Positions 1-11,950 are shown, numbered from the stretch's first letter. The stretch: DNA of 64,000 nt from Volvox africanus (GCA_030268105.1 BSDZ01000027.1:933001-997000); one strand, 5' to 3'. The notes: generated from the letters alone by a model not told the origin. Numbers and translations: made by a program.

Positions 1-147
1 GCAAGACAGACAGACAAAGCCACGGGCTCCTCCCATGCGCTGTGGCTCGGTCCGGTCAGGACCCCCGGTGCTCGTCTTTGGAGGGCGAGTCGCCCACAGT
101 GTAACACCCATAAATATATGTATATACACATGTATGTATGTATGTAT
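1..147 (+). mobile_element. LINE 3' end fragment (copy A) with microsatellite tail
   Basis: This is the 3' terminus of a non-LTR element that recurs in this window near 880-1077, 10300-10488, 13733-13768 and 16780-16888. The shared part runs from about 'GACAGACAAAGCCACG' to a conserved end 'GCCCACAGTGTAACACCC' at about 92-109. A TA/TATG-rich simple tail follows to about 147. The copy lies in the 3' part of the channel gene, in an intron or beyond the last exon seen. Truncation on the left cannot be judged because the window begins here. Confidence 0.7.
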
Positions 148-350
148 AATCTTATTTATTGATAAGGAACAGCCGGATAGGGTTCGCCATGAAAGAAGGT
201 GTCATAAACAACCGGCCTGAGAAAACAGCCGGCAAAGACTAACGTGTGTAGCTAGGGAATGTCCAGTCGCTATTATTAGTGCATTCATACAGCGCTTTGC
301 CGCACGCCTCATATCCAATATCAACATACCAGGCTTCACGTCAGCATTAC

Positions 351-3300
351 CTGGTGCTTCGCCATCATAACCACCTCAGCACCTCCGCCATCGCTGCCCT
401 TGACCCGCATAAAAATATCCGGATCCAAAAGATCCAGATCTGTATTGTGCTGGATAACCACAGTTTGTGGTTCGCTGCCTAGGTCCCGGCTGCCCGGTTC
501 CAGCACCGCCTGTTGACGAAGGTGGTACAGCGCCGCCAGAGTCACGGACTGCACGGGCAAAGACGGGTATGCATATGCCACCAACGAATAAATCAAGGAG
601 GCAGTAAAAGAACAAGTGAATGCGCAGGGTAAATCAGAGGATCAAGATAGCCATCTAAATCTCATCGCCGACATACCCTACATATGCACATGTACACATA
701 CACATCTCCCCCGCGTCTTCGGAGGAGTCTGGCTTTTGGAGTGTCCCTGGGAGGGAGGGCCAGGCTTTTTGCTTGGAAGGCGGTGGAGGTGAAGGAGGCG
801 GGTTTTCCTTACTTTTAGGGTGGCAGGGGTGCTCCCTTGCACTCTTGCCCTCTCTGTCTGGGACCTGGTGCGGTTGGCTGAGGCTCTGTTCCTTTGAGTA
901 GCCAGGCTTGAGGCTCGTGAGGTCTATGTGCCCTTGCTGGTTGAGCGAGGGTAGGAGTGCACGGCAGGACGAACAGACTAAGCCATGTGTTTTCCCTCCT
1001 GCTGCGCTGTGGTTTGGCCCGGTCAGGGCCCCCGGTGCTTGTCCTCTAAGGACAAGTCGCCCACAGTGTAACACCCCTTCATACACATATTATATACACA
1101 AAAAACAGTCACCCTATCATCGAGTTGCCTAGCCAGCAAGCTACCCACCCAGCCAGCCGTTCATCACCCACCCTCACAGAGCTACCCAGGCGCTGACCCC
1201 AGCCCCAGCCCGCACGAACCTGACGCGCCTCCAAAGTTAAGCCCTGAGACGTGGCAGTGGAGTCTTCGGAGCTGTTGGCCAACGGATCGTCCTCTGCCGC
1301 CGCCATCGCCACGGCGTCGGTCTTCTCCTGTGCTTGACCTGTTCCGCTGTTTTGGCTTTCGGTGGGTTCCGGAGCCAGCATGATGACGGTACGGGCATGG
1401 CCCGCTGATACTCGCTGCAGGTCTGCAACCTGCGAGCGCATGAGAGAAAATTAGGCCGGAAGAATGAGGAGCGTCATCTTGAAATGGGGTTAGGCCCACG
1501 CATCGCCCGCCGCGTATATGTTTAACGAATAGAGAACTGAGAATTCGTATTCACCACCTCCAATTTAAGCTGGATTTCAGTCCTCGCGAGGAAACGCCCG
1601 ACCATTACCAGTCGGTTTTATTATCAAAATATATGACTAGCAACCCTAGCATGCAAAACACAAGATGAGATACCTCCACCGAATGGAGCACGAACGATAT
1701 CACCATGACAGCGCAAATATACATTAATTTTATATTAATATAATAAAATTTTATATAATATAATAAAAATTAATGTAGTAATTGCTTGCCATGCTGCTGA
1801 ATATTCCTCTTGATTGAAATGCTGATGATGATTAGCACCTGACTGTTACTATTGTTGTTGAAATATGTTTATTTATATTATTATGTACTTTATATTATTA
1901 TTGTGTATTATTATTACATAATAGTAGGTTTCATGACATGTTATATACATTATACTATTATAAACCTGCCTTAAGGGGGCTTCCTTGTCGCGTCACCACC
2001 CTTCCAGCTGCCGCCGGCCCCAGCGCTTCCACCAGAATCGACTCAAGCTCCGTCCGGGCCTTATCCGACAGTACCACCAACTGACCGGGGAAAGCAGCGG
2101 CGCCGCGGTCTGCACGAGCGTGCGCCACCTGCTGCCGCCGAAACACAGAATGCGTGGCCCTTCCCTCATTATACGGCATACGGAATACTTGCCGTATATT
2201 CTGCCATATATATGTATATTTTTTCACACATAGGTTTGCTGAATGAAATTTGTAATCTGTAACTCTGTCGCTAATTCATAGAGCTAGCACGCCGTACGTA
2301 CCTGCCGAAGCACTTCCACGAGTTGTCGGTTATAACCCAGCACCACTGTGTGGTTCCGCTCCACGACGGAAGAGTTGCCACTTTATTCATTGACCGGGGA
2401 CCAGTGAAAGGGGAGATGCAGCGGGCAGAATATATATATATATATGTATATATGGGTTTTTATATTAGGGTTTGTATATATGTATATATGTATATATATA
2501 TATATTCGTTAGCGATCTAGTTGCCTGTTTAGAAGAAAACATGCTACGAGGAAAGGAAGACGGAGGTTTAAAACCGCTATGACTAACCGATAATACCGAA
2601 CCAGCAAACCAACAAACTAACCCCGTCTGACTTGTGATGAGTTCATTCTCTCTCCTCCTCGTATCCCTCCTCCCCCGCTTCCTCCTTCCCAGCCTCTTCG
2701 CTCCGTTCTTTCCCTCCCCTATGTTCCATCACTGCCCCTACCACGCGTGGCAACCCTGACAACACTTGAACAATACATAGTAAGGAAAAGTCACACCGGG
2801 GGATCTCATCCACAGGTAGGGGCGGCAGTATACACAAAAGACAGGTAGGCATCAACATCATATATACTTAGTAAGTAAAAGAAAATCAGGATATTATGAA
2901 CGGCCAGCAAATCGCACATACATTATTACGATGGTATTTACATAGTAATACAAGCCTATCAAACAAGTGATACATCAATTTCTCACAGTCTTGCTGCCTC
3001 CACTGCGTTGCCGATGTCATTTCCGATTACGCCGATAAGGGCTGCAAAGGTCAACAGCCCCACCGTGTACATCAGGTTCAACACCACCGCTGCCCGGGGA
3101 TCCGCTTCATTGGCGATATCCACACCTAGTGAACACAAAGATTAGTTATTGGCTAGATAGGGCTACTGATGGATTGAACTGATCTCGCTACGAGTCCAGA
3201 AAGAAATCACGGCCAGCAGCAACCCGCCGGCACCAGCCACCCAGCTGTGGCCCGCACTCGCACACCCGGTTGTGCATCAGCCCCGCTCCCCCACTCATCC

Positions 3301-4827
3301 AGCCACGGGTCTCCACAAGCCCGCCACTCATCAGTCCCAAGCCTCTCGCAGCCACCCGGACACCAAAAGGATGCGGAAAAGGGAGCCTCCAGTTTCCAGT
3401 GCCCTGTCCTGCCCCGCCCTGCCCCGCCCTGCCCTGTCCTGCCCCGCCCTGCCCTATCCTGTTCTGTCCTGCCCTGCCCTATCCTGTTCTGTCCTGCCCT
3501 GCCCTGCCCTGTCCTGTTTTGTCCTGCCCTGTCCTGCCCTGCCCTGCCCCGCCCTGCCCTGCCCTGTCCTGTTTTGTCCTGCCCCGCCCTGCCCTGTCCT
3601 GCCCCGCCCTGCCCCGCCCTGTCCTGCCCCGCCCTGCCCTGTCCTGCCCTGCCCTGTCCTGTCCTCCCCTGCCCTGTCCTGTCCTGTCCTGTCCTGCACT
3701 GTCTTACCGGGAACGTTGTTTAGGATGAAGTAACAGCGCAGCAGGGCGGCTTTGAAGCCCAGACCCGTCAGAGCGCGGAGGATGAAGCTACCCAGGGTGA
3801 GGATAGGCACACCCACGAACAGCACTGTCAGCAGCTTCCCCCAGGCCGGCAACGTCATCATCTGGGCAGGGCAGGGCGGGGCGGGGCATATGTCCTGGGT
3901 AATTACTATCTATCTGGGTCGTACGTACAGCACCATATCTGTCGTACATACAGGTCCGCATTTATGTAATTCTGCGCATCAGCATAACAAGCAATCTGTG
4001 CTCATGGACCTACGGACGTATGATGACGGATAATAACAGGTAACGGCAACCGGAACGTGAAAATAGCTAGGATAGAAATTCCAATCACACACATTCGAAT
4101 TAGAGCCTTCTAGACCTCTATTTCCCTAAGCGCATCAGATCCATGCCCGTGAGACCTATGCTCGTACCTCAGCATTCAACCAATCTGTCTACGGAGTATT
4201 AAAACAATAAACTTATTACTAATGCTGTACCTCCAGCCCGATGGGCACACGTCAGGATTGTAATGCGTTTGTACGAACCTGCAGTACTTTGTAGTTTATC
4301 CATGCAAGCCATCCGTAGACGGCCTCCGTTTGCTGTTGGAAAGTCAGTGACATGGAGGTGGACGCCAAGAGCACGGCGGGCCGCCCACGGCGTGCAAGAG
4401 ATAAGGCCCGGGTAGGAGCTGGTGGCGCCGGCGCCGGGAGCCTGCCCGCTTCGGGGATTGTGGAACTAAATGGCTGATAGGCGGGGGAATAGCGGAAGTT
4501 ACCTGCGTCCTTAGCAGACGCCGTTGAGGGTACTGCCGCAAGCATTGCAGCAGCGAGGGCTGTCCCGACGGCGGAAGTAACGACTGCTATCATTAAATCC
4601 GGGAGCCGCCCCGCCCAGAGTTTATTAGGGTGCTTATGAGGTTCGGATAGATCATGGTGCGTCCGAAAGCCTTCTGCTGGAGCCGTACTGCGCTGCAGGT
4701 GTGTTGATGCAGCCCAACTTCCGCGTAGGCGCCCAAGGGATGTCTTCTGAATTGCGAGAGTATTCCAGCTTTGGACATGCTGCCGGGTTCCAGAAGATCC
4801 GATTATGGACCGTGGTGTCATTGACAT
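351..4827 (-). CDS. CASTOR/POLLUX (DMI1)-like ion channel, 3' end outside window
   Basis: Seven minus-strand exons join in phase: 4827-4279, 3861-3708, 3125-2987, 2380-2302, 2128-1970, 1429-1220 and 548-351, giving 496 residues so far. The C-terminus lies beyond the left edge. The start is the first in-frame ATG (4827). The N-terminus is Arg/Ser-rich and transit-peptide-like, then has a hydrophobic stretch (AVVTSAVGTALAAAMLAAV). Exon 2 holds a membrane segment (LLTVLFVGVPILTLGSFIL) and exon 3 another (LMYTVGLLTFAALIGVIG). Family hallmarks follow in order: SSVVERNHTVVLGYN (exon 4), QLVVLSDKARTELE and RQGSPL (exon 5), ADLQRVSAGHARTVIMLA (exon 6). These align with the VVE-NHT-LILGW, VVVLAD, RSGSPL and ADL..VS..KAR.IIVLA blocks of CASTOR/POLLUX, whose soluble domains gate the channel. 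Exon 6 carries an extra low-complexity insert of about 45 residues. Plant relatives conduct cations at the nuclear or plastid envelope; the transit-like N-terminus suggests an organelle, but that is inference. Confidence 0.85.
720..1077 (+). mobile_element. LINE 3' UTR fragment (copy B)
   Basis: From about 880 this stretch parallels the 3' region of the long LINE at 13.8-16.9 kb: 'GCCAGGCTTGAGGCTCGTGAGG', then a GGCAGGAC-type block, then the conserved end 'GCCCACAGTGTAACACCC' at about 1059-1076. A short AT-rich tail (CATACACATATTATATACAC) follows. The left boundary is approximate. It sits between channel exons 548-351 and 1429-1220, so it is an intronic insertion. Confidence 0.65.
1721..1776. 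repeat. AT-only near-perfect hairpin
   Basis: The ends ACATTAATTTT and AAAATTAATGT are inverse complements, and the interior is also self-complementary TATA/ATAAT sequence. It lies in the intron between channel exons 2128-1970 and 1429-1220. It could be a very small foldback element or simple AT sequence. Confidence 0.6.
2430..2512. repeat. TA/TATG microsatellite
   Basis: Runs of TA with TATATG variants, in the channel intron just upstream (minus sense) of exon 2380-2302. No function is apparent. Confidence 0.8.
3400..3702. repeat. Pyrimidine-rich pentamer minisatellite (CCTGC/CCTGT/CCCGC)
   Basis: About 300 bp made almost entirely of the pentamers CCTGC, CCTGT and CCCGC with a few CTATC/TTTTG variants. 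It lies in the intron between channel exons 3861-3708 and 3125-2987 and ends next to the 5' splice site of the upstream exon (GTAAGA complement, 3707-3702). All six frames stay open through it, which produces several false Pro/Cys-rich or Gly/Arg-rich ORFs. Confidence 0.9.
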
Positions 4828-7800
4828 GCAGGACTCGGTGTCCTTTACAAAATGTGCAGAAGACAAGCTTAAGTGTGCGTATGTGTCTTTATGTTTCAAC
4901 GTTTATGTGCACTCCGTCCGTCTCCGTCTATCTCCGACAAAATTGTAAGTCTGCAAGAATATAGCTGTTATGAGTAAAACCTTAAAAACATTATATCTTT
5001 TAACAGTTATTGTTTCTGTGCTGGTTATGTAAAGGATTAGCGGTCCACTGAAAGTCCCAAAGCCGTACAAACACGGGCATCAGTGATTTCAACCATGGGG
5101 TTCGACTACCTTAGGACATGTCTCTGAAAGAAAAATATAAAATTAAAAATAAATAAATAAATATTTGCTCATTTTCTGTACCGCATAACAACAAAACACA
5201 ATTTAGGGCGGCCTCCGTAAATTCGATGCAGCTTCCGGGCGGCCTGAAATATATGCCTGCATGAATCCTAGTCAAATATCTAGACTTAAGTTAAGGCGTG
5301 AGTAAGATGTATCGATCCGATGAACTGGAACCGGAGCTGATGGACCGATAGGCGGGCCACTCCCTACCATTTCGGCTTAAATGTTACCATTGATCTATTC
5401 ACAAGGACGGCAACTTAACTAACTTCCTACCTCTTCTCATTTGGCTAGGCTACCAAGGCCCAGAAGTCGGATTCAACGTCCACGAGTTCGACGGGCCAGC
5501 TATGACGTGTTCAGTCTGCTAAGCCATGCACAGTAAAGGAAAGCGGTAGTCCGTTTTGGAAACAGCACCAAAAATGCAAACACAGGGTAAAATCCCTGAA
5601 GAGCACATTCGGTATTCCCCTCGAACAAATGGCTGGCTGGCGTTGGCGACCGTTGGCTGGGAAGGAACAACGATGTTGCCGCAAAGGCCCTCAAAGGCTC
5701 ATTCGTAGAGGGCAGTAAACTGAAATGATGAAAGATCCTGGAAATAAGTTTAAGCCTGATCAAGTGAATGACCTCGTTCTATTCGCAGGTATTGGCTACC
5801 AGCAGCGCTATACATACGTGACCTGCGAGCTGACCAGTAGCGGAGTTGACGCCTTAGTTGATTCGGCAGATTCCGCTGGATGCTGGTGGTGGGTGCTGAA
5901 CCTGGGAAAACAACTGATTTCGGAGAAGTCGGCATGGGAGACTGGATGAGGGTGCCCCGAAACACCGGGGAAGGTAGGGACTGCCAGGTTAGTGGCCATG
6001 GGTGATGTACCCCCCTATCCTACACACATTATACGTGTCTCTAGGTCTCTCCGTGCCTTTCCACCGATGGGACAATTGGAGGAGGACTGCACAATCAGTG
6101 AATGGTGTTATAAAGTTTTCGATATTGTAAATTCAGTACTGATGATACTTACCGTGACATGATGAGCCGTGATCCTCGTCCCGTGTGTAAAACGAAACAA
6201 CACGACAAGGAAGGTTGCATAGCTGCATTGCGCCTGGCTAGCCGGGCTGCGCATTGGTGTTGGTGCTGCCGAACAAGAAAAACGCAAGAGAATGAGTAAG
6301 TTGTCGTATATAAGTTAATTGGAAACATAAGATGTTGATGTCATCAGGTAAGGTCAGCAGGTTCCCGTCTTCGATACTCGTTCTCGATTGGCTGGCTGCT
6401 GGGCAGCGGCCGACGACTAAGACCCGTATCACTAGCTACATATAGAGAATAACATGGTAGGATTTACGAAGACTTTAAGGATGTTAATATTTGGAATGTT
6501 CCTCTAGGAATTTCGATTTAGCTGTCGGGAGCTTGAAACAACTTGAAGCAGCTTTATTTCCATACAGCCATGGGGGTGTCACGCTTATATATTATATGAT
6601 AAATAAAACTTGAGCAGAATGATAAGTTTCATCTTCGTCAACTTAAAGTGTTCATAGCATGATAAGCTCGTTCATGCGCAGCACGTACGGCGCGTTACTT
6701 GTAGGTGGTTGGAGGATACTGACGACTTCCATCCGTGTTGTAGACTTTGCCACCCAAGGATGCAACGCCCGCAACCTTGTCATCATTTCAGAACATGACT
6801 TTTCCTTTTGTACGTTTTCTCATTCGAACATACTGCAGACAAATGTTTAGTTGCAACGTCACGGACAAACATGTCCCGATTCGCTTTCGTCGTCATGGCT
6901 AATAAATGCCTCTGGCCTGAACCTGCTGCGCTGCCTTTACTTGTACAGTTTTCGTTCTGAATATGTTATAAAAGTCTTCTGATTAGGAAAACAGTATGGC
7001 GTATGTTTACTTCGTCCCACCAGCAGCACCGTTGCCACCGGTTCAGGAGCGAACATCTCTTTGCAGTCCATCGCAGTCTACTGGCTTCATATGCGGCCCC
7101 ATCCTAATTTTCGTGGGTGGCGCAACTGCCTTAATGATTGGATTCTTCGAGCGGAAGCCCGCCATCATTTGGCCCATCATCAGCTGTGTAGGTTTACTGA
7201 CGTAGGCGGACGTTTACGGAGATGGGTGTTAGTACCTTTGTGACTCATGCATCATCGCGTACGATTAAAATGCATCATAAACATCCGTAAAACGTGCTGA
7301 CACTCCTATCCGGCTCAATAAAACCCATGCATCCCGCAGCCTAGCTGATAGCGACACTGGGGGGTCCGGGTCCCTAATAGCGAGCCAGGCGTAGCTAGCA
7401 TATGCATCGTCTTGCTGGGTGGCCAGGGGTACCCCTGGTGGGGGCCTACATCCGCTTCCATGTTCGCCATTCCTTTGCATGTCATATGCGTTGACAACAA
7501 CTTAGAAGATAAACCTATCGTTTGCACGTCGCCATGAAACCTTCTGACAGCCAAGACTAAACATACTACTAACAATTCATGCTAAATTCCTAGCCGTGGG
7601 ATAGTCAAACGAGCCTCCATCGCTCTGAACGACAAACAAGACCGTCCCTAAGAATATAGAGATACGTCGTGATAGTAGCTAGCCGCACCCAGCTAGCGGG
7701 TTAGCAGTACTGTGTTGTATCGCTAAGCGACTTTCGACATATATCGTCGTGCAGTGTCTACGGGTGGTATGTATCCGGGATGAACCTTGTCTGTATGGAC

Positions 7801-10299
7801 ATCTTCCGATCGGGCCGTTGCTGCCTTTAGGCGGACAGGATATAACAGAGATACAACACGCTTAGCGGGTTGCGCCTGAGACTTAATAAGTTAATAAGAG
7901 GTGCGAGATACACCCTCCCATGTGCCTATCTGATAGGGGGCCCAAGGCTCTCATTGAAAAAGGTTGGGAAAGAAGCAATACGATACAACACGAAGCAAGC
8001 AACACTGACGTTTTATTATACATTAGAGCTCTGAAGTGAACATCTCATCACCCGTGCGCGTGCCCCGCCCATGTGATCACTAAGGGAGGTTTGCTAGGTG
8101 CAAGGCGGGAATGAAGGATGGGTTGTTTGAATTTTGGCGCACTTTACATGCGTGTGCTTGCCTGCCTGCGCTCGCTTCTAGTCACTATTACGCCATCCTC
8201 ACCGTACGTGCGAACCTGCTGGCATGCATATGTATACAAACGGCACATGCAGGCGCTTTAAATCAACTAATTTGTTGTTGGCCTAGCTACACGTTACGCA
8301 GCAAAGTGTGTCGTGGAAAGAGTATTGCGGGTATTAGATAAACGTATGACATACATGAATGGGCTTTAAATTCGCACGGTGCTGCAATATATTATGTTTG
8401 CTATCGGCATACATCTACGCTTAGATTTTCATCTTACATGCCAGGCCGACATACAAGCTGTTATTATTGTACGTAACTAAACATAAAAGAAACAGTCGTA
8501 CACACATAGCAAGTATTCTCGAATGTATGTATGCAGCTCGGGGCGACGGGGCCTAAAGCTGCTAATGGAGTTCCTCACATATATTCCAGCACTGGATGAT
8601 GGACTGCCTGATTTGTGAATACAATTACCGTCGTTATGTCAAAACATTGCCGGGAAGGATGCATGCACGCGACACAACAACACGTACCAGCAGTGCAGTC
8701 GGTTCTTGTGACATCATGCTTGCACTTGATTAATTCAGTACTGCTCCCAGATTATGCTGTTCCTCGGGGCCGCCTTGCGTATTATGTACACGACTAATAA
8801 TAAGCTCTGAATCTCTGAATCAACGTTTTAAATACGACGATTCCATCCGTACAATTCATAATGTATCAAGTGCCTGCTTGTTCTACCAAGTGTCCGGAAG
8901 CATGCTTCTTCACCGGAACATGCACTACAAATGTTGACATCCACAACTGGAACACAAAAAAGTAGAATGCTTTTAATAGTCTTGCCTGCTGCTTAGCGGT
9001 GTATGTCTAGTCAATAAAGGGCCCTAAGGGCCCCTAGCTAAGTGTATCACTCCATATGACCCTTTACTTAGCTCATGTGGGGCACTTTCAGATAGAGCGG
9101 ACATCTTCCAATATCCGGATAAGCGACTGAAAAATGAGGTGCTGTACCCACCTAACAAATTCTAAACTTGAGCGGCTGGCAGGGTATGCAACCAACTACT
9201 AAGTGGTTGGATCGTCCTAACCACTATGCTTGCAACTAACCGCCGCCTTGCTTGATCCTCCCCATGACGTCATGCGCGAGGCATGGCGTCGTAAGCCTTA
9301 GTTACAACTAGCAACGGAATTGGAGTCCCCCTTACCCCATATGTAACAATCTATGACTGATGACTCTGTCACTCAGGGAATATGCTTGACTATCATCGGC
9401 GTATTTTTGGCCAGAAGGCACGTCAAGGTATGTCGTACATCTCCGTACGATAAGACTGTCGTATAGTTATACAACGAACGAAGTTTGTGTGAAGATAAAT
9501 ATGTATGTATTTGCTTTTCTACCTTTTCGTAGCATGTATACACAAGACAGCACCTAAAGTACACGCCTGCATGCATTTGTGTGCACTACTGGCTAGATAG
9601 CTGGCTAGATCGCTGGCGACGTTATGACGCGTCATGTTTTCATCTACCTCCTCGACGTCTTCATTTCGTCACTTGGTTGGTTTGATGATTATGCCCTCAT
9701 AATCGTACATGCCGTAGTGTTTGTTCATGCCATATATAGTTGTTGCTTTTGCACCTTCTGACGTATATCTCTACTTACTGCCTCCATACCCTTATCGCTG
9801 TTGGTGATAGCACTGGCGAGAGCAAGAGCAGGAGCGGCTGCGGGCGATGTGGAGAACGAATCGATCTCAGGTAAAGTTAGATTGCTTCTTCTGTGGGCAT
9901 GGCAGTGACGACGTTACATATGGGACCCGGTTGCTGCCTTAAGTCATCTTACATGTTTCCCTGCCATCAAACTAGTTAAGTAAAGCGTGGCGTATCGTGT
10001 GAACAATACGATGCATGCGAAGAAGTGCTGAACGGTTGGTTGAGGGACTCCTTCTGGTTGTGTCGTACGGTCAGGAAAAAAGGAAGTACAAATGAGTTTA
10101 GCTAGATGGATGGACTCACGAAGTAGATAGTAAGCAACCGGCCCGTTCTTACTCGGCCCGTCTCTGACAGCTGAGGGCAGGGGCATAAGTTTCGTTAAGA
10201 AAACTGGCGGCTTGTTTTATTACTTGTATTTTGCTTTCACTTCAGATGCATACAAACAGGTTGAAATCAATATATACACATGTAATGTATATGTGTGTG
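4828..10299. other. Gene-poor stretch
   Basis: No gene is recognised here. It is moderately AT-rich, with only short ORFs. The only mildly protein-like ones are 6996-7205 (+), a 69-residue ORF with a hydrophobic stretch around GPILIFVGGATALMIGF, and a short segment at 9780-9875 (+) that ends in a GT site. Neither matches a family I know. A decayed LINE piece lies at 7730-7862. The 5' flank of the channel gene (from 4828) shows no clear TATA box. Confidence 0.5.
7730..7862 (-). mobile_element. Decayed LINE fragment
   Basis: Read on the minus strand, it begins TGTTGTATCTCTGTT and continues with GGCCCGATCGGAAG. The same order occurs at 14763-14880 (+) inside the long LINE and at 24812-24690 (-). 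The similarity is broken by small indels, so this is an old copy. Confidence 0.5.
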
Positions 10300-10560
10300 T
10301 GTTCCTTTGATTAGCCAGGTAGAGGCTCGTGAGGTTTGAGTGCCTTCATTGGCTTGAGCAAGGGGAGGAGTGCAGGGCAGTTCAAACGCGTATACCCCAG
10401 CCCCTGCGCGCTGTGGTTCGGCCCGGTGGTCAGGGCCCCCAGTGCTTGTCGTTTCAGGGCAAGTCGTCAACAGCAGTGTAACACCCTTTCATATATATAT
10501 ATGTATATATATGTATATATATATATGTATATATATACATATATATATATATATATTTGT
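10300..10560 (+). mobile_element. LINE 3' end fragment (copy C) with (TA)n tail
   Basis: Starts near 'GTTCCTTTGATTAGCCAGG', which matches copy B, and runs to the family end AGTGTAACACCC at about 10477-10488. A TATATG/TA tail follows to 10560. Small insertions (for example GTCAACAGCAGTG for GCCCACAGTG) separate it from the other copies. Confidence 0.65.
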
Positions 10561-10882
10561 TTTTGGATGGGCTGAAAGCTAAAGACGCGTTGAGGGTGGT
10601 TGTGGCTGGTTTTTGTCATATTATGGGTTAGATATGTTAAGATATAAGATATAGATATATAGCATATATTTATTTAGGGTTTAAAATAAAAATAGGATAA
10701 ACCTCAAGATGCATAGACGTATATATAGGGCGAGATCACACACATATATTAACACATATGAATGTTTATATATAAATATTCTCGATTTACAATCAGACCC
10801 AATGTGATTTTACTTTTAGGTCTGTTGTACATCCTAATCCTTGTTGACATTTGACATTTGGTTGGATGCCATATTACTGCAG

Positions 10883-11950
10883 CCCGGTGACCCACGATGG
10901 TCAGTGGGCGACGGCACCGCTAGTGGCGCGGCCTACCCTGGCTTCGACGTGCCAATGTACTGCCTAGAAGCTCCCTCCCGCCCACTCGTACGGCCGAGCG
11001 CCGAACGCAGTCCCGGATCATCCCAGTATGGTAACAGTACCGCGCAGCTGTACGACAGCGAGTACTGGTGCGCCTTGGCGGTGCCGCTGAGGCCTGACAA
11101 CGTCACCAGCGGCGAGTACTTGGATTGGGCAGCTATGACGCTTGTAGTTCAGCCGCACTTTAAGTTTGTACGTCAGCCGCCACCATCCTCTGCGACCGCC
11201 GCCGCGACTGCAGCTGCTGCTGCTAGTGGTGGCGGTGGCAGTGTCAGCGACGCCGTCGTCGCCATTGAACCCGGCGTTGGAGTCCTCACCCGTACTATGC
11301 ATCATGCCACGCACACCGGGTGCAGCGGGTTTGCTGGCGGGGCTGACAACCCCGGTACGATGGAGCATGTTAGTGCGCCAATTCTGTCTAGCGTTTCGGT
11401 GGCCCTCGTACGAGTCCCGTCCGTTGGGTCAAGGTCCGCTCATGGAAGCCTCCAGGGCGGAGGCGGTGGCGGCAGTGAGCGCCGTACAAGACGTGGCAGT
11501 CGTCCAGGCCGTATGGGTGATCTGATCTCATTGTTTGTGGCGGTGGCGGGAACCGCCGGTGGCGGCGGTGATGACGTCAATAGCGGCGTCATACGGCCGA
11601 CGGACGTTGATGAAAACGGTGTAGAGCTCGCGGGAACCAAAGGAATGGCGGCGGCGGCCGCCGCCGCCCCAAGGTACCTGCATTCGCCACAGTTGCCACC
11701 GCCGCAGTCACCGCTACCGCAGTCGCCACGGCTGCAATCGCCGCCGCCGGGCGAGGTAACATCAGCCGCGCTGGTGGCGTTCAGTTCCGTGGGTCAGAAG
11801 CGTGGCGGTCCTTCAGGACCCTATGGCAGCGGCTGTGCTGGCGGCCGGCCCTCTGCTGCTGCCGAGTTTCTTACCGACACTCCCAGCAAGCCCCGACTGG
11901 CTGCAGAAGCTACAGAAGCTGTTGGGTCTCTAAACACTCAGGGTTCTTAG
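10883..11950 (+). CDS. Terminal exon of an unrecognised gene (hypothetical)
   Basis: A GC-rich frame of about 355 codons stands out from AT-rich surroundings. There is no ATG near its left end; the frame enters after an acceptor-like 'TATTACTGCAG' at 10882, so this is best read as a last exon. The first third looks like a folded domain with two cysteines (PMYCLEAP and EYWCALAVPLRPDN) and the motif YLDWAAMTLVVQPHF. The rest is low complexity: Ala/Gly runs, a PQSPLPQSP proline stretch and a basic patch RRTRRGSRPGR. A TGTAA poly(A) signal lies 120 bp past the stop and supports strand and end. I do not recognise the family and could not find the upstream exons. Confidence 0.5.
   Translation, partial: PGDPRWSVGDGTASGAAYPGFDVPMYCLEAPSRPLVRPSAERSPGSSQYGNSTAQLYDSEYWCALAVPLRPDNVTSGEYLDWAAMTLVVQPHFKFVRQPPPSSATAAATAAAAASGGGGSVSDAVVAIEPGVGVLTRTMHHATHTGCSGFAGGADNPGTMEHVSAPILSSVSVALVRVPSVGSRSAHGSLQGGGGGGSERRTRRGSRPGRMGDLISLFVAVAGTAGGGGDDVNSGVIRPTDVDENGVELAGTKGMAAAAAAAPRYLHSPQLPPPQSPLPQSPRLQSPPPGEVTSAALVAFSSVGQKRGGPSGPYGSGCAGGRPSAAAEFLTDTPSKPRLAAEATEAVGSLNTQGS

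Noticed and set aside
655..1132. ORFs on both strands at 655-1132
   Set aside because: They lie in the LINE 3' UTR; the antisense frame is repeated at 16614-16940 with the same element.
3247..3861. Long Pro/Cys/Leu-rich ORFs on plus and Gly/Arg-rich ORF on minus
   Set aside because: They are translations of the pentamer minisatellite. Only the minus segment 3861-3708 is a real exon (channel).
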